In this document: piece after piece, positions 33,281 to 46,216 of the stretch
Numbering within the stretch: position 1 is the first letter of the stretch
Layout of the letters: each line of letters starts with the position of its first letter
Assembly: GCF_048771995.1 (NCBI RefSeq)
Contig: NC_133037.1
Coordinates: forward strand, 2,795,001 to 2,859,000
From: Taeniopygia guttata
Lineage: Eukaryota > Chordata > Aves > Passeriformes > Estrildidae
Length of the DNA: 64,000 nucleotides
Direction: 5' to 3'
Notes under the pieces: generated by a model
Seen by the model: the letters and a program-made list of their open reading frames with translations, nothing else
Told to the model about the DNA's origin: nothing
Database searches by the model: none
Translations under genes and position numbers: made by a program

Positions 33281-33786
33281 AAATGTGGACGCTTTCTAAG
33301 TGCCATCAAGTTGGACGAGTCAATTGAAACTCTTATATTGGAGGAAAAAAAAAAAGAAAGAAAAAAATTCTCCTTTCTTCATTTCTGTGAGCTAACGAGC
33401 AGAAATCTGAAAAATAAAATCCTCGAGGGCTGCAGCAGCTGGGGGATTTTATCTGGATGAATAGCTTGAGGTTAATGTGAGGCTCCTTCATAGCCCTTCT
33501 TGACCTGCTACCTTTGAATTAAACTGCATTTTGCTGTCACTGTGATTTAACTTTCTGTTGGTTGCCTTATGATTTAAGAATACACCTGAAAATAGAGCTT
33601 GTAAGAAGAACTTGGATTTCAGCTGAGTTGCTTAATATGTTGATAGCAAAGTCTACTCTACCCTGACTTTTCTTCTTTTGGGGAGTCCTTGTTAAAAGCC
33701 ATTCCATTATATTCTAGTCTAAAAAGCCTTTGAAAGGCCAGGAAATAATAATGTACTGCTTGCAGAACTGGTGGTTGGAGATGTAT
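33281..33786. other. Unique sequence, no gene seen
   Basis: AT-rich noncoding sequence between the LTR and the inverted repeat. Confidence 0.5.
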
Positions 33787-34031
33787 TGAATTTGCTGTGT
33801 AAATGCACAGCATCATTAGCTGCAAAAGAGAAACAGGGAGGGAGATTTTCAGTGCCAGAGGATATCTGGGGTCATGAGGCAGGGATGCCTTAGAATATAT
33901 CAAAATTGAAGCACATCAGGTATTCTTGGGCAGAAATACAAGGCTTTTCCTGAAAAGAAACCTCAGTGTCTGCCCCCCAGCCTGCAGAAAGACATGGAAC
34001 TGGCACAGGAGGAAGAGAAAAGTGTAAGGAG
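33787..34031 (+). repeat. Inverted repeat, left arm (245 bp)
   Basis: This 245-base segment is the reverse complement of 36452-36695 with about nine mismatches and one single-base gap (about 96% identity, counted by eye). The sequence is of ordinary complexity, without simple repeats, CR1 or LTR hallmarks. Similarity stops sharply on both sides of the arm. Confidence 0.93.
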
Positions 34032-36451
34032 AGGGTAAAGACTCTGTGCTGCCCTTGTTCGAAAATGTTTGCCTCTTCCTTTGCTGTTCCATTTGCTCTC
34101 AAAATCCCTTTGCATTTTTCCTGATGGGAAAAATGATGATGTTAGATCAGAGAGCCAAGCTCAGCCATGCTAAAACATTAACAGAGAGGACAGAGAATGG
34201 TTTCTCTCTGCGGTGAGAGCTCTGTGTGCTCATGCAGAGCAGGGTGCAGAAATCCAGAATTTACCACAGAGAGTTTTCCCTCTGCAGGGTGAAGCTGCTG
34301 AGTGGTGGAGCACAGCACTGAGCTGAGCCAGATGTGTGGGATTGTCTTCAGCAGAGGAAAATAAATTGGTGCTGGCCCTTTCCCTGTGCTTCCCACTTCA
34401 TCTGCCTGCCTATGTTCCATCCAGCAACGGGATCTTCCCTGGGCTGGGGCTGTGCAGGAAAATATCATCAAAATAGCATCACCTGTGGGCAAATGCATCA
34501 GATATTCCTCCAAGTTCACACTTTTGGTTCTCTAAAGTCTGCACTTGGTGTTAAATCTTCTGGCCTGCGTTCTTGTCAGCACTCCAGGTGGTGACCCAGG
34601 GCTGGGAGGGACAAGCAGCAAGGGGAGATGGCACAGCCCAAATATTGGGAGATGTTTGACTGGTGACACACTTGGCAGTCTGCAATCTACTGGGGTAGGG
34701 CACTAATTGTGCTGGAAATGGAGTTAAAGAGCCTTCCTGGGCATGCTGGAACACCAGTGACACTGGAAATGCCCCATAAATCTCCCTGAAGACCAACTGG
34801 AACAAAAGCTGGTTTGCTCTTCAGTGTTTGCTGGCATTTCTTCCTGAGGGGAAAGAAAGATAAATCCAGCTTCTCTAGAAATGCCCTTGGTCTCAGGAAG
34901 CTGAAGATGCCAGGGCAGAGTTGAAAGTCAAGCCCTGGATGTTTTGCCTGAGGTAAACAAGACAGAACAAGAAAAATCTCCACTGGGGACATACCAAAAG
35001 AATGGCTTGAGATGATAAAGAAATTAAAAAGAACAGGGTTTTTTACCTTTTTCCAAGCAAAAAAAAAATCCTATAATAGGAGTACCTGAACCCTTGCAGA
35101 TGTGCCAGCCTCAGGAACACCCTGAGGTGGATGGGGCACTGCCCACCCCACGTCCACATCTCACTTCACATCAAGGGAACAGGAGCTAATGACCTGAGCA
35201 TCCTTTCTCCTTCTCATTCCCTTCTCACCAGTGCAGCCAGGTGAGTTAAAAATGCCTCCTCCCAATGCTGTTCTGTTTCATTTTCTTCTCTCTCAGGTCT
35301 AATCTAACTCAATACCTACTATTTAATTTCAACAAGACTGTGCAATGTTTCCTTTAAAAATCGTGGCTTTGTTCCACAGCACTTCATTACAGGATCTGGG
35401 TTGCTCAATCCCTTTTCCTTTTGTGTCTTTTCCTTGTTTTATCCTCCTCTTGCCTCTCCTGCATTGACACTGGACAATAACAAATATACAGAGCATACAA
35501 AACAAAACACTTTTTTCCATTTGTGCCTCACCCAAGGCAGGGCAGCTTTTCCCTTCTGCTCCTGCAGTGTCCAGGTGTCACCTGAAAAACCAAAAGTAGG
35601 AAGAAGCTGCACAACAGTATTTGAGTTGGTTTTTTTTTTTCAACTGTTGAGATGTGAGTAAAAAACCCCTGTAAATATCTGTTCTGAAACTTGTAATTCA
35701 CCATTCTGGCTTTGCTTTACAACTGAACTGAGAATCGGAGAAGAGGATTTTAATTTTTTTTTTTTTTCTACTGTTGATACTCAGGAGAATTTTCCACTTT
35801 GTCACTGAGCTGTTCAGCCACTCAGCAATGAGCTCAGGAGGGGAAGAGCTCTGCAGCCAGATAGATGAGATGAAAATGTTGCCATCATTGCACTGTATTA
35901 AACAAGCTCTATGATTACACTTGCTACAGTTCCTCTCTGGATTTAATGGAAAACTTTATATTGATGGAATGCCTGATTAATAGGGATTTATAACAGAAGC
36001 TCTGTTAATGTGGAAAGCATATAAATCTCATATATCTGTATCTATTGCCTGTCTTTACAAGATTATTTTCACTTGGTTCAGGCTTTAACTCCAGTAGGAA
36101 ACAACTCTAGTGCACAAAAATCCAATGGCTGTACTGAGAATGCAGCAGGGAAATTTGCAACTTGTGTTTTTCAAAAGCTCTCGAGTTGAATGGAATGAAC
36201 AGAAACCAAAGCAATGTTTATCCCCAGCTTTGGGGGGTGTCAGATTTAGCAGCTTCAGGAGGAGGTTTTGGTGAGGAAGGGCTCTCCCTGCCACTCCTAC
36301 AGCCCTTTGGCTCACCCTGAGTCTCTCCAAGCAGGTGAGGCTGTGACACAGGGTAAATTGTTCAAATCCTTAAATTTTTCCCACACTTTTTCCCCCTTCA
36401 CAGCTTTTCCTCCTGTAGAGCCACCCGTGGATTTACGCTGGCATAAAACAG
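34032..36451. other. Spacer of the inverted repeat, no gene seen
   Basis: The 2.4 kb between the arms contains no recognisable gene, transposon end or tandem repeat. Short open frames on both strands have no domains. Runs of 9-16 T or A occur near 35057, 35630 and 35754. Confidence 0.5.
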
Positions 36452-36695
36452 CTCTTTACACTTCTCTCTTCCTCCTGTGCCAGTTCCATGTCTTTCTGCA
36501 GGCTGGGGGGCAGAAAATGAGGTTTCTTTTCAGGAAAAGCCTGATATTTCTGCCCAAGAATACCTGATGTGCTTCAATTTTGATATATTCTAAGGCATCC
36601 CTGCCTCATGACCCCAGATATCCTCTGGCAGTGAAAGTCTCCCTCCCTGTTTCTCTTTTGCAGCTAATGATGCTGTGCATTTAGACAGCAATTCA
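36452..36695 (-). repeat. Inverted repeat, right arm (244 bp)
   Basis: Partner of 33787-34031 in opposite orientation. The outer end is at CAATTCA (36689-36695) and the inner end at CTCTTTACAC (36452). Neither end shows TG/CA termini, and I found no matching short duplications outside the arms. Confidence 0.93.
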
Positions 36696-38444
36696 GGTGG
36701 GATTTTTGTCTTGACTCCTCCAGTTTTGCATCTCCCCAGCTCCTCCAGGCTTTGGGATGGATTTGGGATCAGCCTGGATGGCTCCTGCTCCTCTGAGAGC
36801 CTTCCAAGCCCTCAGAGCCCAGCAAGGCACAGCTGGGTGCTGCTATCACTGTCTATCTGGGGGCATTTGGGTGTTAAAAGCTTCTGATTTCATGTTCATG
36901 CCAACCAGGCACTTGCACCAGAGCTACTTGTATATAGAAAGTCAATTCACCAGCCAGTGTGCTTGAGCTGTTTCATTTTCCAGCCCTTTCTGTCTTCTAG
37001 ATCTGAGGTTCAATCTGATTTTATAAACCTTGCTGGAGCTTCCCTGAATCCAATCTGGGCCAGATCCATACGTGTCTGAAAGCAGGGCTGATGGAAAGGA
37101 AGAAAAATCAAACACAAATTAATAAAGTTTTCAATTTTCAATTAATTGCATATTTTATTGATAGGAACAGAAGGAATCCACATTCCTGCTAAGGCTTTTT
37201 GGTCTGGCATATTGGGGTATTGATCAGTGTTGATGAGAGGAATAGTTGCCTTTGGGGGAGATTGGCTGAATAAAGATTTCGGTGCTGGGCTCTCCAGCAC
37301 TTAAAATGTTCCATTACTCAAGATCATGGAGTATGAAGATTCTTGCAGAGGATGTGTTTTGCACTGAAATGAAATTGAAACATATATCCTGGGCAAGAGA
37401 TGCCTCAGACTACACTGAAATAAATACATTATAGGGAGACAGAGTTCCTATTGAGACAGGTAAATGCCTTGCCTATTAAAACATGACATATTAAATCAGG
37501 TACATCACTGGTAAGCCAGAGTTCCAGGCAGTGCTTGGCCATAAATTTCTTTCTAAAAGACAATTTTGCCTTGCAAAATGTAAAGCTGAAACCTTCTTTA
37601 CTTCAGACAAAACATTTGGGGCAGAATAAGACAGCATTGTCAAAGTGGAATCCTAAATTAAGGGATTTACTGATTAGGGTTTGGTTCAATGTCCCTTCTT
37701 TAGTCCGACTGGTTTGCATGTGAAGAACATAAACAGTTGCAGTGTAAGAGAAAAGAGGTGTGACATGGAAAAGAAAGAAAAAAGGAAATGAATTCTTGGC
37801 CATGAACTGAGTTTTATTCATGAAAATATTTACAAATTGGTTTCGAGCATTTGGGATTCTTTGAAACCTCAATTTCTTCTCCTTTTCTTTTCCTGAAGAT
37901 GTGTGTGTAACAGGAAACAAATGTAGGACAATTATGCCAAATATAAAATTCTTTTGCAATTATTACAGGCACCAAAAAAAAAAAAAAAAAGGTGCTATTT
38001 TAAAAAATCAGCTCTCATTTTTATCTAAATGCTGATGTCTTAAATTCTTCCAGCACAAATATGCAGTCAAATTTTTTGCTGTAGTTTTGGAAAGTCTATC
38101 CAAGTGTCTAAATTAATACCCATTATTTCTTTCAAGTGCCACTTAAGTGAGGTTGAGAGCAGTCTGAGGCAAACACTTGAGGAATCTGGGTGTCTCTCTG
38201 TCACTCAAAGTTAATGTGTTTGCAAAGAGATGGAGCAGCTCGCTGATTTGTTCCCAAATATATCCCCACAATCCACCTTTTCCCTTCTCTTTTTCTATTA
38301 CCAGACAGTGGTGCAGTGCAATATTTGGTGTGGCAAGAGAAGGAAATGTTCTCTCCACACTGCCTTCTCCAGGGTTTGGGTTTTTTGGGTTTTTTTGTCA
38401 CCCAGCTGTGAGGCACAGCTGATATTGGGAACCACACCACAGAA
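36696..38444. other. Unique sequence, no gene seen
   Basis: No gene recognised. A 17-A run at about 37976-37992 is flanked by GCACC and GGTGC, forming a trivial five-base stem. Confidence 0.5.
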
Positions 38445-38819
38445 TTCCTTGTCCTGAAGAGAAATCCTTCATAGGATCAGCCTTTAAAATACCCCCCAAC
38501 TGGGACAGAATTAGCAGAATATTCAAATTCCATCTTTATTTTGTTGATCTCACTCGTTTAAAAATTTTTTTAAAAAAAGTTTTCTTTCCTTTCCAGTGCT
38601 CATTGAAGTGCAGCCACTGATATTCCAAGCCTTCCCTGTCCCGGAGATAAATCCTTCATAGGATCAGCCTTCAAAATACCCCCAGACTGGGACAGAATTA
38701 AGAGAATATTCAAGTTCCACCTTTATTTCATTGGTCTTACTTGTTTAATTTTTTTTTTTTTAAGTTTTCTTTCCTTTTCAGAGCACATTGAAGTGCAGCC
38801 ACTGAAATTCCAAGCCTGT
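38445..38819. repeat. Tandem duplication, 187-bp period
   Basis: AATCCTTCATAGGATCAGCC at 38463 recurs 187 bases later, and similarity continues through TTTTCTTTCC, the CAG, and ATTGAAGTGCAGCCACTG. The copies end near 38632 and 38819. They differ by several substitutions and small indels, mainly in the T/A homopolymers. Each copy contains a pyrimidine tract followed by CAG. Confidence 0.9.
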
Positions 38820-41523
38820 TGTCTCGTAAAGAGGATGAAGGAAAACTCTCCAGCTCCTGCTGGCTGAAAATTAATGACAGCTGTAGCATTATTTTACTGG
38901 AAGCAGGATCAAAGTTTGTAAAAACATTTTGTTGCTTTTATACTTAATAAATATTATTTAATGCTGCAGTATCGTGCAGGAATATCCCTAAAATAAGACA
39001 GGAAAGGTAATAATGTCCTAAGCAGTTGGAATAACAAGAAACAGGGGAGATAAGAAGCTGAAGGAGGGTTTTGAGGCAGGTAACCACAATGAAGATAATT
39101 AAAGATAAAAGACCCCACACCTAAGACAGCCTTTGCTTGCCTGTTCCTGCCAGTGCTCGATCCCTCAGAGATGTAATTCAGAAAGAGCCAGGATGAAATC
39201 TGGCGAGGTTGGGATTGCAGCAGTGAGACTGAGTGATGTGCTGCCTGTCTGCTTCTGGCTCCCCGCTCAGAACTCACCGTCTGCTCTTGCTTGCACATGG
39301 AATATTTTCTTTCCCAAGGCTTGCTGGCAGCATTACACATGCACCTCGTGTCACTGGACTGCCTCTGCTTTGCTTCTCCTCCTCCTGCATCATCTCTCAT
39401 ATTCCAAGTAAGATTATTTTGAGGTCCAAACCACAGGGCAGAAATCAGCTCCCATTCCCTCCAGTCAGCATTAGTGCCTTCCTCAAGCACGAGCACACAT
39501 TCCTTGTTCAAGTTTGGGGTTTTTATGCTTCTACAAACTGGTGGAAATACCTGAGGGAGGTAAAGCAGCTCTGTAATAATCAAGGTTGCTCAGAGACACA
39601 GTGGTGGAGCAGCCAGTGCTTCCTTCTGGGATCTGTCTCTGCTGCTCCCAACGTCCCGAGACACAAACATCGCTTCCCATCACTGCATTTTTATTATTCT
39701 GTGGGCGTCTGCTCAGGTGCAACATGCAGAGAGGATGCACTGAGAGGTTATAACTCATTTTCAGAGCCAAAGTCCTGCTTTTAATCCCATATCTGCAGGA
39801 TCTGTGTGTACGTGCCCATGCAGTGCATATTTAATATCCTGTCTAAAGTCCATAGCCAGGAGGACAGGCTGTCAACAGTTGAACTAATCGAAGGCTCAGC
39901 TTTCACTAAAATTCCTCTGAAGTTTGGGTCACCTTCATTTCACATCAGTTCTTCCCTAACCTGAATATAGCTCTGCTTAATTACAAGTCAGGGCTGTTTG
40001 AAGTAGTTGGGAAATTATTTATGCCTGATAGCTGGGATTTCCTAAGAAGCCCGAGAAAGTTGGGCATTAAAATCTAATCAAACTTTAATGGAAACCAGGT
40101 ACTTCAACACAATGGATAGTTCAAGCTTACAGAAAATCCTCCAGACTACAAACGAGGCCAACAGCTCCAAAATGTGTGCAGGGAGAGCTCTGCCTCCTGC
40201 TGCAGATGCCATTGGAAAGATTGAGGTTGTTTTCCAAAATACACAGTGGAGGAAAAGAAGCATATAAACATAATAATGGCAGCCTATGAAAAATAGAGCC
40301 AGGGAAATTTCCTTTCACTTTATTCCCAGCAAATGGGGAGAGTGTCAGTAGCTTTTCCCTCAACCCTCTAAGATTGAAATTTACAGGGCTTTTTTTTTAT
40401 TTTCCAAAATTTTCTGTTCTTTGATCCTAGAGGAATCCTTAATCAAGCAAAAATGACACCTGGATTTACAGTTTCTTCCCCTCCCTCCCCCAGCTTCCTC
40501 TTCTTTCTTTTTTGGGTAAGGCCAAGTTTATTCTGAGATGCCTTAGGAAAAAAATCCTGTGTCTGATATTGGGGTTTTTTTGGGGGGTTTTCATCCATTT
40601 TCTGGGAGTATTAAGGAGGTACTGGCAAATTTTCTGGCATCCACAGGCAAGACGTGTAAAAATGACCCAAAATGGACATGCTGATGTTGATGTCAATCAT
40701 TTTTAATGGAACAACTAAGGTCAGTGAAATAACTCAGCAGAATGGCTGTAATGTTTTATTACTCTCACGGTCAGGTATAATCTTAATTTCAAATGTGAAA
40801 GAACATATAGCAGTTAATGGAAAGGGTCTAATTCTTGCTCCATTAGTTTTACCTCACTGAGTTAACAGAAATCAGCTGATCATTTACCTTGGGATGCAGA
40901 GGGAGATGGTCCCAGTCTATATTAATGGAAATGAGGGGAGAATCAGGCTGAAAGTCTGGGGGATTTAAGTAAATTGTTTCTATAACTATTATATACATTT
41001 TCATTAATTGTTCTCGGAAGCAGAGCCTGTGTGATAAAATCTTCCCAGTGAGCTTTCCTTACCTGTTCATCTTCTCAGGGTTTGAAAAATAGTCCCCTTC
41101 TATTTCCAAACAATGAGCAGTAGTTCAATGTCACAGACAAATGTGGGCTGCAATATTTAGACATAAATTATAACATCCTCCTGTCCTAAATGGGGAGGAA
41201 CAGGCAGAGTGTTTCCAATTCATTGGAGGTATGATCTGAGTGCATCCATGCTGAATTCCTGATGAGCCCATTCCTCTTCCAGCACCTGTGGTTTTCCAAG
41301 AGTTTGGATTGAGCATTCAGATTTGCATTCAGATTTAAGCATTCAGATAAATTCTGTCGAAATCTTTGAATGGGTATTTCTAAACCCACTCGGGTGTTTT
41401 TGGAGGAGAGGGTTGAGGCTTTGGAGGAACATGCTCTGAAAGCAAGGAGAACTGGAGATACCAAACCTCCCCCTGGTGTAAATCTGTCAGGCTTCATGGA
41501 GTCGTTGGGATTTGTGCAGCTCA
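38820..41523. other. Unique sequence, no gene seen
   Basis: An open frame of 209 codons on the minus strand (38954-39583) and one of 183 codons on plus (39233-39784) overlap here. Neither has a recognisable domain; they shadow each other, and I do not call either a gene. Confidence 0.45.
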
Positions 41524-41528
41524 AGCCC

Positions 41529-42280
41529 TGTTATGGTTGGTCTCTATGAAAATGTAATTCTTTAATCGAATATTGTGAAATGCGGTCGAGAACAGAGCAA
41601 AGCAGGCTTAAGCTTAATAACAAGGAAAAAAAACTTTATTAAGCTACTACTATTATATTATTATAAAGGAAAAAAAGAAAACACACACATAAATCTAAAA
41701 TGAAAACCTTTTAAAATATTCCTCCTCCCCCACTAATTTTAACAAACTATAATGAGACACAACTTGGACCCCTAATTAGGTTTCTACCTTTTAGATAATC
41801 AATATTCAGCCTATCGAGGGAGAGAGGAGTTTTTCCTGTGCTCCAGACCCTTCAAGAAACACAGCTGCCACATTTTGTGTTTTCATGTCACACATGGCAC
41901 CGCCCAGAGAAAACGTTTGCCATGGTGACCTTCTCCTTTCCATGCACAGTGCTCTCACCACCAATGCATGGATGGACAGACTGCTTTTAGGATTTTTCTT
42001 TTTAAGGATGCTCTGCCAAGAGGGGAAAAAACAACAGTTCATTTTTTTCATTTTTTGGGACCACAGTCCCCCCCATTTTCTTCCTCCCCTAAAACTAAAC
42101 ACTACACTACACTACACCCTAACCAGAACTGAAAAACAAAAAAGTTCTCCTAAAAATTCTACTTTTAACCCCTATATATTCTCAAAGACACATCTACCTT
42201 CAATTAATCACTACAAATATCAATATCCAAATTAACCTCTTCCTTCTAAAAAAATTCATTTTCCATGTCAAACCACAACA
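41529..42280 (-). mobile_element. Solo LTR (family F), 752 bp
   Basis: On the minus strand it starts TGTTGTGGTTTGACATGG at 42280 and ends GACCAACCATAACA at 41529. AATAAAG (41635-41640) lies about 105 bases before the end, in a region rich in TAATA. AGCCC directly flanks both sides (41524-41528 and 42281-42285), a 5-bp target-site duplication that fixes both boundaries. There is no internal retroviral sequence, so this is a solo LTR formed by recombination between the two LTRs of a provirus. Confidence 0.92.
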
Positions 42281-42454
42281 AGCCCCTGCATTTGGGTTTG
42301 AAATATGAAGGACAAGAGCTGAGCCACAGCAGGCCACAGTCCTGTGAACTACAGGCAATCGCCCCAAAAATCTCCTCAAAACCACTGGAGTGGCCAAGGG
42401 GTCACCAAATGGGGCATGAGGAGCTGGGATTTGGCTGTGCCCTCCTTGTACCTA

Positions 42455-43075
42455 TGTTGGGGAAGATAAAACAAGAAAGATTTATAAATATAATTCCTTA
42501 GCAAAAGATTTTGAAAATATGAAAACTATAAGTGAAATTGAAATAAAAGCAAACTTTGAGATACCAAGCCTTAATTACTAAACAACTAAAAAACAATAGG
42601 ATAATCAACTGAAAGTAATCCCCTTTTAATTCAAGAATACCCTATACTTACAAACAGGTCCAAGGGTCAAAGCAGACCCTACTAACTTAACAAAAAGAGT
42701 CCAAAAAGTAGTTTTTAGGGTTTAAAATGTGACACAGTATAGTAATGTAATAATTCTTATAGGCTATATGTAAATGCTATAAGATTTATATCTTGTACTA
42801 GATTAGTTAGTTAAAATTAGAATATTTGGCACAAAAAAAATTATTGTATTGTAATGAAATTGTCTCTCTCTTATTCTCTTACTCCTCTCTTACCTCTCTT
42901 ACCCTCTTACCCTCAGCTCTCTCTTTTGGGATTGCTGGGAGCTGCAGCTGGCAGCTCCAAACAGAGCCCCTACATCCACACCCTTTACAATAAACCACAA
43001 GTTCCCAAACCTAACTTCAAAAATCTCTCATCTCTGTCCATCCCAACCCACCATCACTCCTACACACCTCCACCA
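42455..43075 (+). mobile_element. LTR (family G)
   Basis: The plus-strand element starts TGTTGGGGAAGATAAAAC at 42455. A long AT-rich U3 is followed by a pyrimidine-rich stretch (42861-42920), and AATAAA lies at 42989-42994. The U5-like region ends near TACACA at about 43075. The start and the poly(A) signal are clear. The end is approximate, because no target-site duplication matching the left flank (ACCTA) was found at a suitable position. Confidence 0.7.
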
Positions 43076-46000
43076 CTGTCTCCTCTGCTCTGGTGAGTCT
43101 CCAGCTCACCCTTCTCTCATCTCTCCTCCCTTGGCTGTCTTCTGCTTTGAAATCACCAACTCATTTTTATTTGCTCCCTGAGGCTGGGAGAGTCTTTTCT
43201 GTGCACACAAAACATTGGTGCTCTGTTCCCTCCCTTCCTGGAGCACACACTCCAAGGCTGCACTCCTGAATGGAGCACAGGGCTGAGACAAGGAAAAATC
43301 AAGAGGAAAATACTGAAAATGAAGAGCTGCCTTTGGGCAGATCTCACAGGCACACACCTTTGTTATCAGTGTTTTCCCCTCTCATGTTGCTGTTGCTGAC
43401 TGTAACTAACTTGGCTCCACTAAATTTTCTCCAAATAACAATTTTTTTCTGTTTTTAAGGACAATACAACCTGTGTAGACTTTGTAACTGCTGAACCCAA
43501 ATCCACCATCTCATCAGCAAACTTGGAATTACCAATGTCCCTCGCAGAGTCCTTAAATGCCTCCCTCCAGTGTCACTCCAGAGGTGGATCTGGAAATGCT
43601 GCACTCAGCTGACGCAGTGCAAACACACCACATCCCAAAATGATGGTTATTTCCACAGTCCCCCACAAACAGCCTGCAAACACTTACAGAATATTTTCAA
43701 CTTCAGATCTATGACGACTCCCTCTGGTTTGTAAAATTAAGCACGGACATAAACGCTCCCAAACATCAGAGCCTTAATTTGTGTTCCTTGGAACTGGCAA
43801 GGGGCCCATTTGCTGCAGAGCTCTAATTCCACCAGACAGGCTCTGTGCTCAGAGAAACACATTTTAAAAATGGAGTGTCTGTATTAACAAGCACTTCCAT
43901 GAGCAATGAAACTAATGAAGCTTTGCTTTCTTATGGCTTTGTCTTTCTGCTTTGGATTCTCCAGTGCCCACTAAAGTGAATTCCAGCCCGAGTTTCTCAC
44001 ACAAAGGAGTTCATAACATCCCCTTCCTGAAGAGGAGGAAAGGGACAGGACAAATGAAGGTATTACTTTTCTTCCCCCCTGTTTTCAATACAAAAGCAGG
44101 ATGTGTTCCTAATGCAAACTTTAGGTTTCTATTTTTGTAGAGCTTGGAGAGATTCCCTTAGTTTTGAGATGGTTACACAACCCCTGAAAATTGGTAAGAA
44201 TTGGTCATGGAGCTCAAAAGCTGCATGAGGGAGGACAGGACAGGAAGAGGAGGTGGATTGAGTAGGTTTGGGGGGTTTTAGGCAAACAGGATTATACTTT
44301 TTAATTCTTGTCCAATTTCATGGTGTATTAGGATGATAAAGCAGATGTGAAGAAAAGAGCAGTTCCCATCAGGAGCTGCCACTTCTCTCCTAAGACAGGT
44401 GTATGTAAAGTGTGTAATTAACAACCTCCACTTCATATACCACATAAATATTCTTTGGCACATGAAAATCCAAACTCTGCTGCCTGTTTTGTGAATAACC
44501 TGGACTACCTCAGGCCCCTTCCCTGGTTAGTTTTATAGGGAGAACTGTATCATATGACAAGCCATAATTCCAGAAGGCATTTCTGAGGCAAAATGCACCC
44601 ATCAGTTGAGATTTCTGTTTCAAAAATGTTCAGCAGTGAGTCAGGACTGTTTGAGTTTGCAAAATGCTATTAGGCATATTCAATATTAACATCTCTGGCT
44701 CCAGCAGGAAACCTCCCATTGATAAATAGACACTTCATTTGAACTTGGCACAACCTTCAGTCAGCTTTGCATAACTGGGATGATATTACAGATTGGAACA
44801 GAGGAGAATACATTAAAGATGGACCTGGTGACATCAATTCAGCAACTTGTTAATTTCAACATGAAATATTTCCCCATGAATATGGGAGTGTGTTTGCTTC
44901 AAGGATAAGGGCATGTTATGTTTGAAGAAGCAATGGAAATGTAACCAAAAGCCTCCCAGAAAAAATACTTAGAGCTTGTTTCTCCCCTCTCTGTAATATA
45001 TATTAATGATACATTTCAAGATCTTCCACTGTTTCTTAGCTGCTTCTTTGCTTTTAAAGATGTCCCAGAAAAGTCATCTCCTTGTAAAATTTTATATATA
45101 TATTAAGTATTTTACTGGCATAAATCAATTAGGGCTTAACCCAAAGGCCAAGGAAATCCTCCAGGATGTACTTTAAAATTTATATGATTTTTTAATATGC
45201 ATATTTAATACTAGTGTAAAAGCATCTTAGAGAAATTAATAGGAATTAATAGCTTAGATATAATTTCAAACCCCAGGACTGAGGTGCTCCCTTAGATCAG
45301 ATTCTTAAAACTAAGCTGTAATTTTATATCAAGCCCAAGGCTGGTGGCTGCAGTGTTCTGCACCAGTGTTCATTCTGTATCATGAAATCATCAGTCTCAG
45401 CTCAGCAATTTTTCCTTCTTCTTTTGTGAAAAAGGCTCATATCTGCATCAGACCTGTCCCTTCATTATTGAGATATTACCCATTTGAAAATCGAGATTTC
45501 TATCAAGGCACAGAATATGGAAAGAGCAAGGGGGAAGGGGAGGAATGCACATGCCAGCCAAGAGATGCAGAGAGGAGAGGTTAGAGGAGGTGATGTTATC
45601 TATTAGAAGAACAAAGCAGGAGTGATATCCCTGAAAAGGCTGATAGAAAATCAATTCCATAACATGCCATTAGTCTGTTCATATCAGACAACTTAAGCCT
45701 GGAACCTTTGCCGTGCACAAAATGCAATATTCAACATTTGGATTGTGCCCTATGCAGAAAGTAAATCAACTGACTTCTTTTTCTTTTTCTTCCCCCTTTT
45801 TTTTTTTTTTCCTGTTACCTCCCAAGGAGAGCAGCTGTGGGAATTTGGTACTTTTGAGCCCACATATTCCATGCTTTAAACAAACAAGGAAGCAGCAAAG
45901 GGAGGATTTCATGGCAGAAAGATCTGTTGATCCATCAGCAGATATTCAAATAAAGCTGGGAGTAGACTTTCTCCTGATCAGGGGGATTGTAAATCTCTGA

Positions 46001-46206
46001 GCATTAGAGAAGAAATTTTTCTGGGTGGAAGAAATAAATCCTTCCAGCTCTCCATAAACCATGCAAAGGAGGCTTCTACCACTGCACGCTTGCTGTTAAA
46101 TTTACAGTTTTAACAGGGCTAAATATAATCTATGGCTGATGGTGGCTCTAACCACGAGTAAGTCAGTGCTTGGAGCAGGCAGGCTGTGCCATGAGCACAC
46201 GGAAAT
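43076..46206. other. Unique sequence, no firm gene
   Basis: No gene can be called. One exon-like segment (43965-44059) has a good pyrimidine tract and acceptor AG, a donor GTATTA and an open reading frame; it is discussed as a finding only. The rest is AT-rich noncoding sequence. Confidence 0.45.
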
Positions 46207-46216
46207 GGGATCCTAT

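Noticed and set aside
38954..39784. Two large overlapping frames (209 codons minus, 183 codons plus)
   Set aside because: They overlap on opposite strands, have no recognisable domain, and no promoter or splice evidence favours either.
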